Shown: positions 1-7,816, numbered from the stretch's first letter. The stretch: DNA of 64,000 nt from Thermolongibacillus altinsuensis (GCF_004341205.1 NZ_SLUL01000008.1:1-64000); one strand, 5' to 3'. Numbers and translations are program-made. The notes: generated from the letters alone by a model not told the origin.

Positions 1-70
1 ATTTCCTTGACACTGACAAAGCCCAATCAACTATGATTGATGAAGCTGATGAGAGGGTCTTTTTAAACAC

Positions 71-86
71 TGTCTACTTGACAGGG
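71..86 (+). mobile_element. IS3-type terminal motif (outer end of an element)
   Basis: A 16-base motif, TGTCTACTTGACAGGG, matches at 15 of 16 positions the reverse complement of 3271-3286, which abuts a recognisable IS3-family transposase fragment. This suggests that the first ~86 bases are the right end of an IS3/IS150-like element whose body lies outside the window. No recognisable transposase residues are visible in bases 1-70, so the call rests on the shared terminus only. Confidence 0.35.
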
Positions 87-116
87 ATATGTCCAGGAAT
101 GACCGAAGCGCTTTTT

Positions 117-836
117 TTATTGGTCGCGAAGACGAATGGCTTTTTCAGGAAAATCGGTAAATATTCCATCGACGCCGTCCGCAAACATTTTTTTCATTTG
201 CTCCTCTTTATTGATCGTAAACGGTCTGACAGAAAGCTGATGCCGATGGGCCATCTCGACAAAATAGCGATCAACCGTCGGATGATACGGATGAAGTGCC
301 GAAGCGTGCAACGTTTTAGCATATTGCCAAGGTTTATGCAGTTTTTCCATATACAATAACGCCGTTTCGATCGCCGGTGCCAACTGATGACACGTTGCCA
401 TACTTTCATGATTAAACGATGAGAAAATAACGCGATCCTCCATACCGAAAAAACGAACAAGTTCAATGGTTTTTTCTTCTAATCCTTCATAAAAAATTAA
501 GCTGTTTTTTAGTTCAATGTTAAACAACAGCGATGTTTCTTTTCCCCACTCCAGCACTTCTTCTAGCGTTGGAATCGGACAAGAGCCGTATTGTTTAAAT
601 TTATAGTTGGCATTTAAACGACGGAGTTGCCGATACGTAAAATCTTTTACCCATCCTTTCCCATCTGTCGTTCGATCAACCGTTTCATCGTGAATGACGA
701 CAACCGTGCCATCTTTCGTCAATTGCACATCTAGCTCAATGCCATCCGCGCCAACATGCGTAGCTTCCTTAAACGAAATCATTGTATTTTCAGGATACGT
801 TCCTGCCGAACCACGATGGGCAAAAATTTTTGTCAT
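117..836 (-). CDS. yqiK: Glycerophosphodiester phosphodiesterase (YqiK/UgpQ type)
   Basis: This 239-aa cytoplasmic enzyme is of the GDPD family, which cleaves glycerophosphodiesters to glycerol-3-phosphate and an alcohol. The N-terminus carries the hallmark FAHRGSAGTYPENT, with the catalytic His and Arg, then the metal-binding GADGIELDVQLTKDG and VVIHDETVDRTT. The C-terminus has VDGIFTDFPEKA. Length is normal for bacterial short GDPDs without a signal peptide. The start is the ATG at 834-836 behind GGGAGAGAA; a longer frame upstream has no ribosome site. In B. subtilis yqiK also lies close to spo0A, which fits the synteny here. Paralogues differ in substrate, so the exact substrate is unknown. 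Confidence 0.88.
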   Translation of the reverse strand: MTKIFAHRGSAGTYPENTMISFKEATHVGADGIELDVQLTKDGTVVVIHDETVDRTTDGKGWVKDFTYRQLRRLNANYKFKQYGSCPIPTLEEVLEWGKETSLLFNIELKNSLIFYEGLEEKTIELVRFFGMEDRVIFSSFNHESMATCHQLAPAIETALLYMEKLHKPWQYAKTLHASALHPYHPTVDRYFVEMAHRHQLSVRPFTINKEEQMKKMFADGVDGIFTDFPEKAIRLRDQ

Positions 837-892
837 CGTTTTCTCTCCCTTAAAAATTTTGTATACTATTATCATCGAAAGGAGATGATCGC

Positions 893-1039
893 TTGCGCCC
901 GTTACAAATCTCACTCGAAACGGCCCAAAAATTATCAAAAGCATTAAATGTACCTATTGAACAAATTATGCATATGCCGCAACATATATTAATACAAAAA
1001 TTGTTAGAGCTTGAACAAAACGAAAAAGAAAAACGGTAG
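893..1039 (+). CDS. YycC-like small protein
   Basis: A 48-aa frame begins at a TTG eight bases after AAAGGAG and ends at a TAG directly before a strong terminator. The product begins MRPLQISLETAQKLSKAL and contains PIEQIMHMPQHILIQKL, which resembles the YycC-like family of Bacillaceae (recognised from memory; function unknown). It is predicted soluble and helical with a charged Lys/Glu tail. It is divergent from the phosphodiesterase gene, with about 56 bases between starts. Good ribosome site, good terminator and a family-like sequence support a real gene. Confidence 0.75.
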   Translation: MRPLQISLETAQKLSKALNVPIEQIMHMPQHILIQKLLELEQNEKEKR

Positions 1040-1069
1040 TCCGCAAAAAGCGTGACTACCGTTCTTTTT
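1033..1069 (+). terminator. Rho-independent terminator of the YycC-like gene
   Basis: A perfect 9-bp stem, ACGGTAGTC with GACTACCGT, has a 12-base loop and is followed by TCTTTTT. The stem includes the stop codon of the 48-aa gene. Confidence 0.85.
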
Positions 1070-1140
1070 CAACTCGCCTTATGTTCCAATCTCAACTTAT
1101 CCGCCACTATCGCGATGAATTCTCTGTTATTTGCTTTTTA
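1069..1140 (-). pseudogene. Second-copy spo0A fragment, extreme C-terminus
   Basis: Read on the minus strand, this stretch encodes [20 protein letters not shown] plus AS and a TGA. This matches the end of the intact Spo0A ([18 protein letters not shown]) almost residue for residue, stop codon included. Nucleotide similarity to 3600-3665 is clear and ends abruptly near 1135, where a TAA precedes the first matching codon. The next upstream part of the same gene is found 1.5 kb away at 2641-2708. It is a remnant of a duplicated or recombined spo0A, not a functional gene. Confidence 0.75.
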
Positions 1141-1146
1141 CCATCT

Positions 1147-1173
1147 AAAAAAGCCCCTGGAGTAAGGGGCTTT
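1147..1173 (-). terminator. Rho-independent terminator of the DUF3231 gene
   Basis: Minus-strand stem AAAGCCCCT/AGGGGCTTT with a six-base loop, followed by a run of T. It lies immediately after the stop codon of the DUF3231 gene. Confidence 0.85.
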
Positions 1174-1722
1174 CTATACATGAGCAGAATCTGGTGCTTT
1201 TACGTGAAGCGGTGGAGGAATTAACCAGCCTTTTTCTTTGTTTATTCGTAATAATCGTACACCATACTGTGCTTTTGTAACATGGAATTGACCAAACATC
1301 ATACCAATGTCTTCTCTAATGGACTGCCCCATAATTTGACTACATGCAACTAGTCCAGCAGCAATATCTTTAGAAACAGAAGCAGCAATTTCAGGATCAC
1401 TAAATCTAGCCCCAACAGGAATACTTTCTAATGCGGCTGTTGGTCTGTCAGGTGGGGTAGGTGGTAATCCAACTCCATTAACTTTTAACAATTTTTCAAC
1501 TTGTTCAATTTCTTGCTTCATGGCTTGAATAATGTCTTCAAGGAACTTTTTTAGATCCTCATCACCAGTGTGATTGATTAATGTTTGGTACCCAGCTAAA
1601 TAACCTTTTGTACCTGCAAGATAACTCCAAACACCAAACACTTCACCATAATGCATTGGTTCATTTTGCGGATTATCGCTTAAGATTCCCATAATTGTCC
1701 TCCCTAATTGAAAAATATTCAT
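1174..1722 (-). CDS. DUF3231 family protein
   Basis: This 182-aa soluble protein resembles the DUF3231 family found in spore-forming Bacillaceae. The family has no assigned function; helical-bundle architecture is suggested by long helices such as DLKKFLEDIIQAMKQEIEQV. Motifs include HYGEVFGVWSYLAGTKGYLAGYQ-like aromatic/glycine segments and a Pro-rich turn, GLPPTPPDRP. Many family members have two tandem copies of the domain; this one has a single copy. Start is the ATG at 1722 behind AAAAGGGG; the longer frame to 1755 lacks a ribosome site. It sits, with the divergent WGxxG gene, inside the segment that interrupts the spo0A fragment, which suggests acquired cargo. Confidence 0.8.
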   Translation of the reverse strand: MNIFQLGRTIMGILSDNPQNEPMHYGEVFGVWSYLAGTKGYLAGYQTLINHTGDEDLKKFLEDIIQAMKQEIEQVEKLLKVNGVGLPPTPPDRPTAALESIPVGARFSDPEIAASVSKDIAAGLVACSQIMGQSIREDIGMMFGQFHVTKAQYGVRLLRINKEKGWLIPPPLHVKAPDSAHV

Positions 1723-1740
1723 TGCGGAACCCCTTTTCTT

Positions 1741-1864
1741 AGTGGTTTTAACCACATTTTTATAATCTCTAAAAAAAACGTCGCTATTCGTTAACTAATA
1801 AAATAGATATTAAAGGTATATATTCCAGTTATAAACCAAGTGGTTTTACATCCTTAACGAATAG
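1741..1864. promoter_or_regulatory. Divergent intergenic region with paired repeats
   Basis: The DUF3231/WGxxG divergent region has two ordered repeats. The decamer AGTGGTTTTA occurs at 1741-1750 and 1839-1848, each forming a local dyad (GTGGTTTTAACCAC; AAACCAAGTGGTTT). An 11-bp inverted repeat, CTATTCGTTAA (1784-1794) and TTAACGAATAG (1854-1864), encloses the likely start sites. This arrangement looks like operator sites shared by both genes. No regulator is assigned, and no confident -35/-10 pair is named. Confidence 0.4.
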
Positions 1865-1913
1865 AATCTAATAAAACTGGAGACATTACTTAATTGATGA
1901 AAGGAGGGAAACC

Positions 1914-2129
1914 ATGAAGAAAAAATTATCCTTTATACTGTGTACTTTGGCTTTAACTGTAATGTCTCTAGGCATGTCTGTCCATGCTGAAGATAATAGA
2001 CCAATGACTCGAAATGTCACTACAGCAACAGACACCAATGATAACGATACCAATTGGGAATGGATCGGTTTATTAGGGTTAGCAGGTCTGTTTGGTCTTA
2101 GAGGAAGAAGAGAAAGAGAAGCTCGTTAA
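1914..2129 (+). CDS. Small secreted WGxxG-type protein
   Basis: This 71-aa precursor starts with a signal peptide (MKKKLSFILCTLALTVMSLG, probable cleavage after VHA). A short Asn/Asp/Thr-rich linker follows, then WEWIGLLGLAGLFGLRGRRERE, a Trp-Gly hydrophobic segment followed by a basic tail. This layout resembles WGxxGxxG small sorting-signal proteins of Bacillus, whose function is not established. The ribosome site AAAGGAGGG lies six bases before the ATG. The gene is divergent from the DUF3231 gene and has its own terminator. Confidence 0.75.
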   Translation: MKKKLSFILCTLALTVMSLGMSVHAEDNRPMTRNVTTATDTNDNDTNWEWIGLLGLAGLFGLRGRREREAR

Positions 2130-2245
2130 TACAAAGTTGGAACAGTAATTTAAGCTAAATAGCCGTTACCTTAAGTTAAAAATCTAAATAAAAAGCAAGC
2201 GTTAAAACCATATAACTAAGGCTCTATTCATTAATTTCTTCCTTG

Positions 2246-2277
2246 ACCCTTGAAACTTTATGTTTTAAGGGTTTTTC
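2246..2277 (+). terminator. Terminator of the WGxxG gene
   Basis: An 11-bp stem (ACCCTTGAAAC with GTTTTAAGGGT, one G-U pair) has a five-base loop and is followed by TTTTC. It is about 115 bases downstream of the stop codon. Confidence 0.65.
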
Positions 2278-2444
2278 ATATAGAGATACGGACAACATGT
2301 TAATTAACATAAGGTTGGTGAAATTCCTTTTTTAAAATTATTCACTTTCTGAACACACTTCTATAGGAGTAACATGGCAAAGTAAAATACTCTCCAAAAA
2401 CTACAAAGTATTTTTCGCAGATCTATATAGATTCAAGTTGAGTC

Positions 2445-2624
2445 TCCGACATATCTCATCATGAATAGAAGACCGCTTTTCTGCCATAGGCGGCAAGATT
2501 TTTCTTGCCGCCCCGGCATGCTAGAAGCATGCCGATTCCGAACGTAAAACGCATGACAGACAAATTCATTTATCTGATGGCGTTTTCGTTCGGAGAAGTG
2601 GCAGAAAAGCTTGTTTATGTCGGA
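2445..2624. repeat. 180-nt multi-branched inverted-repeat element
   Basis: Five nested or adjacent perfect stems are visible. The outer stem is TCCGACATA (2445-2453) with TATGTCGGA (2616-2624). A second 12-bp stem is GCTTTTCTGCCA (2475-2486) with TGGCAGAAAAGC (2599-2610). Inside lie three hairpins: GGCGGCAAGA/TCTTGCCGCC (2489-2512), CGGCATGCT/AGCATGCCG (2514-2534), and TCCGAACG plus AAAACGC paired with GCGTTTT plus CGTTCGGA (2537-2594). The result is a cloverleaf-like fold on either strand. No open frame or flanking promoter is obvious. It could be a MITE or bcr-like repeat, or a structured RNA; I cannot assign a family. Confidence 0.6.
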
Positions 2625-2640
2625 AAATTAAGCTTATCAT

Positions 2641-2708
2641 ATATAGTTTTGGATATGTTGACGGTATAGCCGAATAGAGAAGAAATAGATTCGATGTTTC
2701 CGCTCTTA
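2641..2708 (-). pseudogene. Second-copy spo0A fragment, effector-domain helix
   Basis: On the minus strand this encodes [20 protein letters not shown], matching [20 protein letters not shown] of the intact Spo0A effector domain (nucleotides 3660-3730). Similarity stops at both ends. Its natural continuation is the fragment at 1069-1140, so an originally contiguous copy was split by about 1.5 kb. Only a short piece of the gene remains, so it is not expressed as a functional regulator. Confidence 0.75.
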
Positions 2709-2833
2709 TCTCTTATATATAAAACGGATATTAAAACATAAAATTAATTTAGGCTGTGAATAAGCTTCATATCAGAACCTTACAACATACTAATAAATTG
2801 GGTATTTATTTAAGATAAGGGGGCGATCTTTGA

Positions 2834-3238
2834 ATGTATAATCAGCCACTGTACGTTCCATATATGAATTATAATCAGCAACCATATTATCATTTACAAA
2901 ATTCTGGTTACGAAATAAGAGATGTTGATGATGAAGTGTATCGACCTGATGATGCTGAGGATGCTCCAACAGCACCACCGCCAGCACAAACACCAACATT
3001 ACCAGCAACGTTTTCTGCTACTGCACAACCTGATCAAATGAGGACGTGGATGTGCAATTGTTTAGGTAAATGGGGATTTTTAGGGTTAAGACTGCCAGGA
3101 CCTCTCGGAAGAAATTTTTGGTTTTATCCAACTGAAGTTAGAAAAAATGGCGTATCCGGATATACATGGCAAGCAGGGCGTCGCCGAAAAGTAAGCTACA
3201 GATATTCGCAAATAAGAAACTTTATGTGTTTCGCCTAA
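2834..3238 (+). CDS. Unrecognised 134-aa protein
   Basis: I do not recognise this product. The N-terminus is Tyr/Asn/Gln-rich (MYNQPLYVPYMNYNQQPYY), followed by an acidic stretch and a Pro/Ala/Thr-rich linker (residues ~38-62). The C-terminal ~65 residues are aromatic and basic, with two Cys close together (MCNCLGKWGFLGLRLPGPLG) and the end RNFMCFA. No signal peptide or membrane helix is evident. The start is the ATG after AAGGGGGCGATC; a TTG four bases upstream meets a stop at once. The composition recalls small spore-surface proteins, but this is only an impression. It lies between a spo0A remnant and an IS3 remnant. Confidence 0.6.
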   Translation: MYNQPLYVPYMNYNQQPYYHLQNSGYEIRDVDDEVYRPDDAEDAPTAPPPAQTPTLPATFSATAQPDQMRTWMCNCLGKWGFLGLRLPGPLGRNFWFYPTEVRKNGVSGYTWQAGRRRKVSYRYSQIRNFMCFA

Positions 3239-3270
3239 AGTATTAAAAGAAGAAGAGCATCTGCACATAA

Positions 3271-3420
3271 CCCTGTCAAGCAGACAATGAAAAAAGAGTA
3301 AATGATGCTGCGGTCTTTTCTCGATATTCAATTGGGGAAAGGCCGTTCAATTTTTTTGAAAACGACTGTGGTTGTTATATTCTTGAATAGCCTGATAAGC
3401 CTGTTCGGTCGCTTTTGGGC
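3271..3420 (-). mobile_element. IS3/IS150-family transposase 3' remnant
   Basis: The minus strand encodes ATEQAYQAIQEYNNHSRFQK, then after a one-base deletion in a run of seven A, LNGLSPIEYREKTAA. This is the typical C-terminal end of IS3-family OrfB. The terminus CCCTGTCAAGCAGACA at 3271-3286 directly follows and is shared with 71-86. The upstream catalytic DDE region is missing, so this is a decayed fragment. Confidence 0.75.
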
Positions 3421-3456
3421 GCACTATCGCTTAATTTCATGATTTAACCCTCATCT

Positions 3457-3500
3457 CAATAAAAAGAAACACCCAATAAATCCAAATGATTTATTGGGTG
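3457..3500 (-). terminator. Probable terminator downstream of spo0A
   Basis: A perfect 13-bp stem, CACCCAATAAATC (3470-3482) with GATTTATTGGGTG (3488-3500), is followed on the minus strand by TTTCTTTTTATTG. The stem is AT-rich, but length and T-tract fit a terminator. Two further copies of CCAATAAA lie between it and the spo0A stop codon. Confidence 0.5.
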
Positions 3501-3599
3501 AGATGGAAAAAGTTTATTGGTTTAAAACCCGATTTATTGGCTTTTTATAAATGAATGTAAAATAATTCCTTACCTTTCAACCCCTTAATATTAGCGCTT

Positions 3600-4379
3600 T
3601 CAACTCGCCTTATGCTCCAGTCTTAATTTATCCGCCACCATAGCGATGAACTCAGAGTTCGTTGGTTTAGCTTTGGACATGCTGACGGTGTAACCGAATA
3701 AGGAAGAAATGGATTCGATGTTTCCGCGGCTCCACGCCACTTCGATCGCATGACGAATCGCTCGCTCGACACGGCTAGCGGTTGTGTTATATTTTTTCGC
3801 GATATCCGGGTAAAGCACTTTTGTAATCGAGCCAAGCAGCTCAATATCGTTATAAACCATCGAAATTGCTTCGCGTAAATACAAATATCCTTTAATATGG
3901 GCAGGGACGCCAATTTCGTGAATGATATTGGTAATGCTTGCATCTAAATTTTTTGGCTTGCTTTCGCGCATCGACGAAATGAGGGACTTTTTCACCATTG
4001 TTGTCTTCTTTCCAGAGACTTGTCGAATGTGATTGACTAAATTTTCGATATCAAACGGCTTTAAAATGAAGTAAGAAGCTCCTAACTCAACAGCCTTTTT
4101 TGTCACGTCTTCTTGTCCAAATGCCGTAAGCATGATAACGTTCGGCTGCTTTTCCTTCATCCCTCTTAATTTTTCCAACACAGCCAATCCGTCTAAATGA
4201 GGCATAATGATATCAAGAACGAGAATATCTGGATTATTTTCCCGAAGCATTTGTAAACAGTCTTGACCATTATAAGCGACACCGATTACTTCCATATCAT
4301 CCTGGCTCGAAATATATTCTTCAAGCAATTGCACTAATTCTCGATTATCATCAACAATGCAAACTTTAATTGTGCTCAC
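3600..4379 (-). CDS. spo0A: Spo0A, master response regulator of sporulation
   Basis: The 259-aa product has an N-terminal receiver domain (residues ~5-125) and a C-terminal DNA-binding effector domain (~150-259). The acidic pocket is VDD (residues 9-11), the phosphoacceptor Asp56 sits in LVLDIIMP, and the conserved Thr and Lys are in MLTAF and ILKPFD. The recognition region contains [14 protein letters not shown]. Phosphorylated Spo0A binds 0A boxes and commits cells to sporulation. I place the start at the GTG at 4379 behind AGGGAGGAA; a longer frame to 4400 would begin inside that ribosome site. It follows spoIVB as in B. subtilis but has its own promoter region. A broken second copy of the 3' end lies nearby. 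Confidence 0.97.
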   Translation of the reverse strand: MSTIKVCIVDDNRELVQLLEEYISSQDDMEVIGVAYNGQDCLQMLRENNPDILVLDIIMPHLDGLAVLEKLRGMKEKQPNVIMLTAFGQEDVTKKAVELGASYFILKPFDIENLVNHIRQVSGKKTTMVKKSLISSMRESKPKNLDASITNIIHEIGVPAHIKGYLYLREAISMVYNDIELLGSITKVLYPDIAKKYNTTASRVERAIRHAIEVAWSRGNIESISSLFGYTVSMSKAKPTNSEFIAMVADKLRLEHKAS

Positions 4380-4434
4380 TAAACTCTTCCTCCCTAACAC
4401 GATAATCTCTGTTTATTGTTTATTCGAAATGAAT

Positions 4435-4460
4435 AATTCGACATAACCGTGTAAAATCCT
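4435..4460 (-). promoter_or_regulatory. Probable SigH promoter with 0A box upstream of spo0A
   Basis: On the minus strand AGGATTTT (4453-4460) matches a SigH -35 and TCGAATTA matches the SigH -10 (RnnGAAT), at the expected spacing. TGTCGAA (4437-4443) is a perfect 0A box overlapping the -10. This matches the known scheme of Spo0A autoregulation from a sporulation promoter. Confidence 0.6.
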
Positions 4461-4606
4461 CTAACTTTTCAAAAAATAGTAAAATAATTTGTATTTTTCA
4501 TAAAATTATACAACAGAATGGTTTCTTTCGTTATTATTTTATACCACATTTTTACGCAATTCCATGCAAAATTATGACTATCATTGTTGAGATAAGTGAA
4601 AAATTG

Positions 4607-4637
4607 AAAAAGCGAGCTGAAAATTAGCTCGCTTTTT
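4607..4637 (-). terminator. Terminator of spoIVB
   Basis: A 12-bp stem, AAAAAGCGAGCT with AGCTCGCTTTTT, has a seven-base loop and a T-tract on the minus strand. The spoIVB stop codon lies in the loop. Confidence 0.85.
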
Positions 4638-5910
4638 GCTCTTTTCTTTCATAAATGTTGATTCCTGCTTCATTTAACATCCATTCGATATGAACACCAT
4701 AACCAGACGTTGGGTCATTGACAAATACATGGGTCACCGCACCGACTAATTTTCCGTCTTGAATGATTGGGCTCCCGCTCATCCCTTGAACAATTCCACC
4801 TGTCTTTTCTAACAAGCGCGGATCCGTAATTTTAATAATCATTCCTTTCGTTGCCGGAAACTTTTGAGGCACTGTGCTCACAATTTCGATATCGAATGCT
4901 TCCACCTGATCCTTATCGACTACAGTTAAAATTTTCGCTGGCCCTTTTTTTACTTGATTGGAGAGCGCAATTGGGAGGGGCTCATCAAAAATACCGTTTC
5001 GAATCGGCTTGGATAGCTTGCCAAAAATGCCGAATGGACTGTTGGTTGTAATATTTCCGATAATCTCCCTATCGCTTGAAAATTTCGCTAATTTTTCTCC
5101 CGGGCTTCCATTTCTTCCTTTATCAATGGACGTGACCGTTGATTTTACAATGGTTCCGTTTTGAACGATGATTGGCTTTTTCGTATCCATATCGGAAATC
5201 ACATGACCAAGCGCCCCATACTTTTTCGATTTAGGATGGAAAAAGGTCATCGTTCCAATTCCTGCCGCAGAGTCGCGAATGTATAGCCCGATGCGGTAAG
5301 CATGATCGTGCTTATCTTTTAATGGGAATAGCTTCGTTTCAAACTGATGGCGATCGCGATGAACAGTTAATTTCAATGGTTTTCCCGTCTTTCCTGCTTC
5401 TTCAATAAACGGGGAAACATCGCTCATTTTTTCAATTTTCTTTCCGTTAATGCTCGTAATCGTATCTCCTACTTGAATGCCTGCCATTTCTCCCGGTGAC
5501 TGTTTTCCATTCTCCGTTTCAACGAGATGGTGTCCGACAACAAGAACACCGAGCGTATTGAGTTTGACACCGATCGATTGACCGCCGGGAACTACTTTAA
5601 AATCAGGCAATACTTTCACGTTCACTTGTTTTACTGGAAAACCAGCCATTTGCAAAACAAGATCGCTTTCTCCGATCGTTTTCCCGTCAATGGAAAGCGT
5701 GTTTTCTTTTTTCGCTACATCAATGCTGTTTTCATTTGTTGCTGCAGCCTGCACCGGTAACGAAGCAGGGAAACGAAACGTTTCGCCTTGAAATAAAACA
5801 ATTTGTTTCGGAATGTTTACATATTCTTTAAACGGCTTTGCCATACTGAGCACGACAAAAGAAACAAGGAGAAATGCACCAATAATTTTTCTCATTTTTT
5901 CCAAATCCAA
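4624..5910 (-). CDS. spoIVB: SpoIVB, forespore signalling serine peptidase (S55)
   Basis: This 428-aa protein triggers the SigK checkpoint by cleaving SpoIVFA from the forespore side of the intermembrane space. An N-terminal membrane anchor/signal ([17 protein letters not shown]) is followed by a beta-rich region, a PDZ domain at ~100-190 ([20 protein letters not shown]) and the S55 peptidase domain. [12 protein letters not shown] carries the probable catalytic Ser378. The start is a TTG after GAGGAGAG; the ATG at residue 6 has no ribosome site at the right distance. It lies between recN and spo0A as in B. subtilis, where forespore sigma factors drive it. Confidence 0.95.
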   Translation of the reverse strand: MDLEKMRKIIGAFLLVSFVVLSMAKPFKEYVNIPKQIVLFQGETFRFPASLPVQAAATNENSIDVAKKENTLSIDGKTIGESDLVLQMAGFPVKQVNVKVLPDFKVVPGGQSIGVKLNTLGVLVVGHHLVETENGKQSPGEMAGIQVGDTITSINGKKIEKMSDVSPFIEEAGKTGKPLKLTVHRDRHQFETKLFPLKDKHDHAYRIGLYIRDSAAGIGTMTFFHPKSKKYGALGHVISDMDTKKPIIVQNGTIVKSTVTSIDKGRNGSPGEKLAKFSSDREIIGNITTNSPFGIFGKLSKPIRNGIFDEPLPIALSNQVKKGPAKILTVVDKDQVEAFDIEIVSTVPQKFPATKGMIIKITDPRLLEKTGGIVQGMSGSPIIQDGKLVGAVTHVFVNDPTSGYGVHIEWMLNEAGINIYERKEQKAS

Positions 5911-6038
5911 ACTTTTTCACTCTCCTCGCTCCTACGTACACACCTTAAAAGTCTCGCTACAGTTTTAATTTTGCCTTAAATGCTGCGAATATAATCGCTG
6001 AAAAAATAAAAAAGGTATCCATACTTGGATCAAATCCA

Positions 6039-6070
6039 TAAAAAAATGAGGATCTTTCATGACGATCCTC
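6039..6070 (-). terminator. Terminator of recN
   Basis: Minus-strand stem GAGGATC/GATCCTC is followed by ATTTTTTTAT. The recN stop codon is in the loop. Confidence 0.75.
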
Positions 6071-7787
6071 CTTTGATTTTGGCTGCTAACTGCAATAATT
6101 CACGCGCGTGTTCTTTTGTCAGCTCGGTAATTTCCACTCCCGAAATCATTCGACTAATTTCTTTAATTTTCTCCTCTTCTGACAACGTTTGAACAGTTGT
6201 TTTCGTTCGACCATCAATCGTTTCTTTCGCGATAAATAAGTGCGTATCGGCCATCGCTGCCACCTGCGGCAAGTGTGAAATACATAAAACTTGTGAATGT
6301 TGGGCGATACGGTAAATTTTTTCAGCAATCGCTTGAGCGACACGTCCGCTCACGCCTGTATCGACTTCGTCAAAAATGATGGATGTCACACCTTGATGCT
6401 TGGCAAAAATGCTTTTGAGCGCGAGCATCATGCGCGAAAGTTCTCCACCGGATGCCACTTTTGCTAACGGTTTCAATGGCTCGCCTGGGTTTGTCGAAAT
6501 GTAAAATTCCACTTCATCTATGCCATTGGAATGAATTTTTACAGGCACCCCGTCCAACAGCGGATCATCAAAAGAACCTTCTCTTTTTGTAAACATGACA
6601 TCAAATTTCGTTTTATCCATGTATAGTTCTTTCAGTTCTTGATGAATGCTATCAATAAGCTTCTTCGCATATTTTGCACGCAAATCGCTCAAATTTTTCG
6701 CTTCAAGCAACAAATCCGCCGTGATGGAGTTAAGCTCGTTTTGTAATTTATGGATATGATCGTCCCGGTGTTGAATCGTTTCAATTTCTTCTTCAATTTT
6801 TGCGGCATATTCCAAAATATCAGCAACCGTTTTTCCGTATTTTCGTTTCAAATGGTTGATCTCATTTAGGCGGCTTTCAATCCAATCGAGACGTTCCGGA
6901 TCATATTCCAGCTTGTCCAACTGTTCGCGCAGCTGATAAGCGACTTCTTCCAATAAATAATAGCTGTTTGAAATCGTTTCATGCGCTTCTTTTAACGATG
7001 AATCAATGTCGGCCACACCGTCTAGGTGACTCATCGCCAATCCGATCCAGTCTAATCCGCGCTGTTCGCCGTACAGCGCATCATAACTGCTTTGAAGCGC
7101 TTGATAAATCTTTTGGAAATTCACGATTTTTCTTCGCTCTTCCATCAATTCTTCATCTTCGTTCGGTTCCAGTTGCGCCTTTTGGATTTCATCGAGTTGA
7201 AACGTTAACAAATCCAATCGATGCGCCATTTGCTGCTCGTTTTCGTTTAATTTTTGCAACTGGCGTTTAAGCTGCTCATACTTCGCATAAACCGCTGTAT
7301 ATTCCGCAAGAGCAGCCGCTATTTCTTCACCGCCGTATTGATCCAATAGCATCAAATGCTTGCTTTCATCCAACAGCTCTTGATGTTCATGCTGACCGTG
7401 AATATCGACTAACGTCGCCCCGATCTCGCGCAATGTTGAGATCGTGACCAATTTTCCATTCACTCGACACACACTTTTCCCGTTTACAGTAATTTCACGA
7501 CGAAGAACGATCATCCCATCGCTAATGTCAATTCCCAATTCCGCGCATTTGGCATAGCACGGATGATCTTCATCTTCAAGAAGAAAAAGCCCTTCAATTT
7601 CGGCTTTCGTTTCCCCATAACGAACAAATTCCGCTGAACCGCGCCCGCCGATGAGCAAATGGATGGCGTCAATAATAATCGATTTTCCTGCACCGGTTTC
7701 TCCCGTTAAAACGGTTAATCCTTTTTCAAATGAAAGCGATAACGACTCAATGATCGCAAAGTTTTTAATCGATAACTCCGCTAGCAA
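6057..7787 (-). CDS. recN: RecN, SMC-like DNA repair ATPase
   Basis: The 576-aa product is of normal RecN length. The N-terminal head has Walker A GETGAGKSIIIDAI, the middle ~180-380 is charged coiled coil, and the C-terminal head has the signature VASGGELSRMMLALK and Walker B SIIFDEVDTGVSG. RecN gathers ends at double-strand breaks for recombination in the nucleoid. The order recN-argR-tlyA matches B. subtilis. The start is the ATG opening MLAELSIKNFAIIE, a near-universal RecN N-terminus. Confidence 0.97.
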   Translation of the reverse strand: MLAELSIKNFAIIESLSLSFEKGLTVLTGETGAGKSIIIDAIHLLIGGRGSAEFVRYGETKAEIEGLFLLEDEDHPCYAKCAELGIDISDGMIVLRREITVNGKSVCRVNGKLVTISTLREIGATLVDIHGQHEHQELLDESKHLMLLDQYGGEEIAAALAEYTAVYAKYEQLKRQLQKLNENEQQMAHRLDLLTFQLDEIQKAQLEPNEDEELMEERRKIVNFQKIYQALQSSYDALYGEQRGLDWIGLAMSHLDGVADIDSSLKEAHETISNSYYLLEEVAYQLREQLDKLEYDPERLDWIESRLNEINHLKRKYGKTVADILEYAAKIEEEIETIQHRDDHIHKLQNELNSITADLLLEAKNLSDLRAKYAKKLIDSIHQELKELYMDKTKFDVMFTKREGSFDDPLLDGVPVKIHSNGIDEVEFYISTNPGEPLKPLAKVASGGELSRMMLALKSIFAKHQGVTSIIFDEVDTGVSGRVAQAIAEKIYRIAQHSQVLCISHLPQVAAMADTHLFIAKETIDGRTKTTVQTLSEEEKIKEISRMISGVEITELTKEHARELLQLAAKIKGGSS

Positions 7788-7816
7788 CGTTCGATCACAC
7801 CTTTATCTTTCGAATT

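Noticed and set aside
33-359. 108-aa plus-strand open frame at the left edge
   Set aside because: It overlaps the phosphodiesterase gene antisense and lacks a ribosome site; its first part is probably an IS end.
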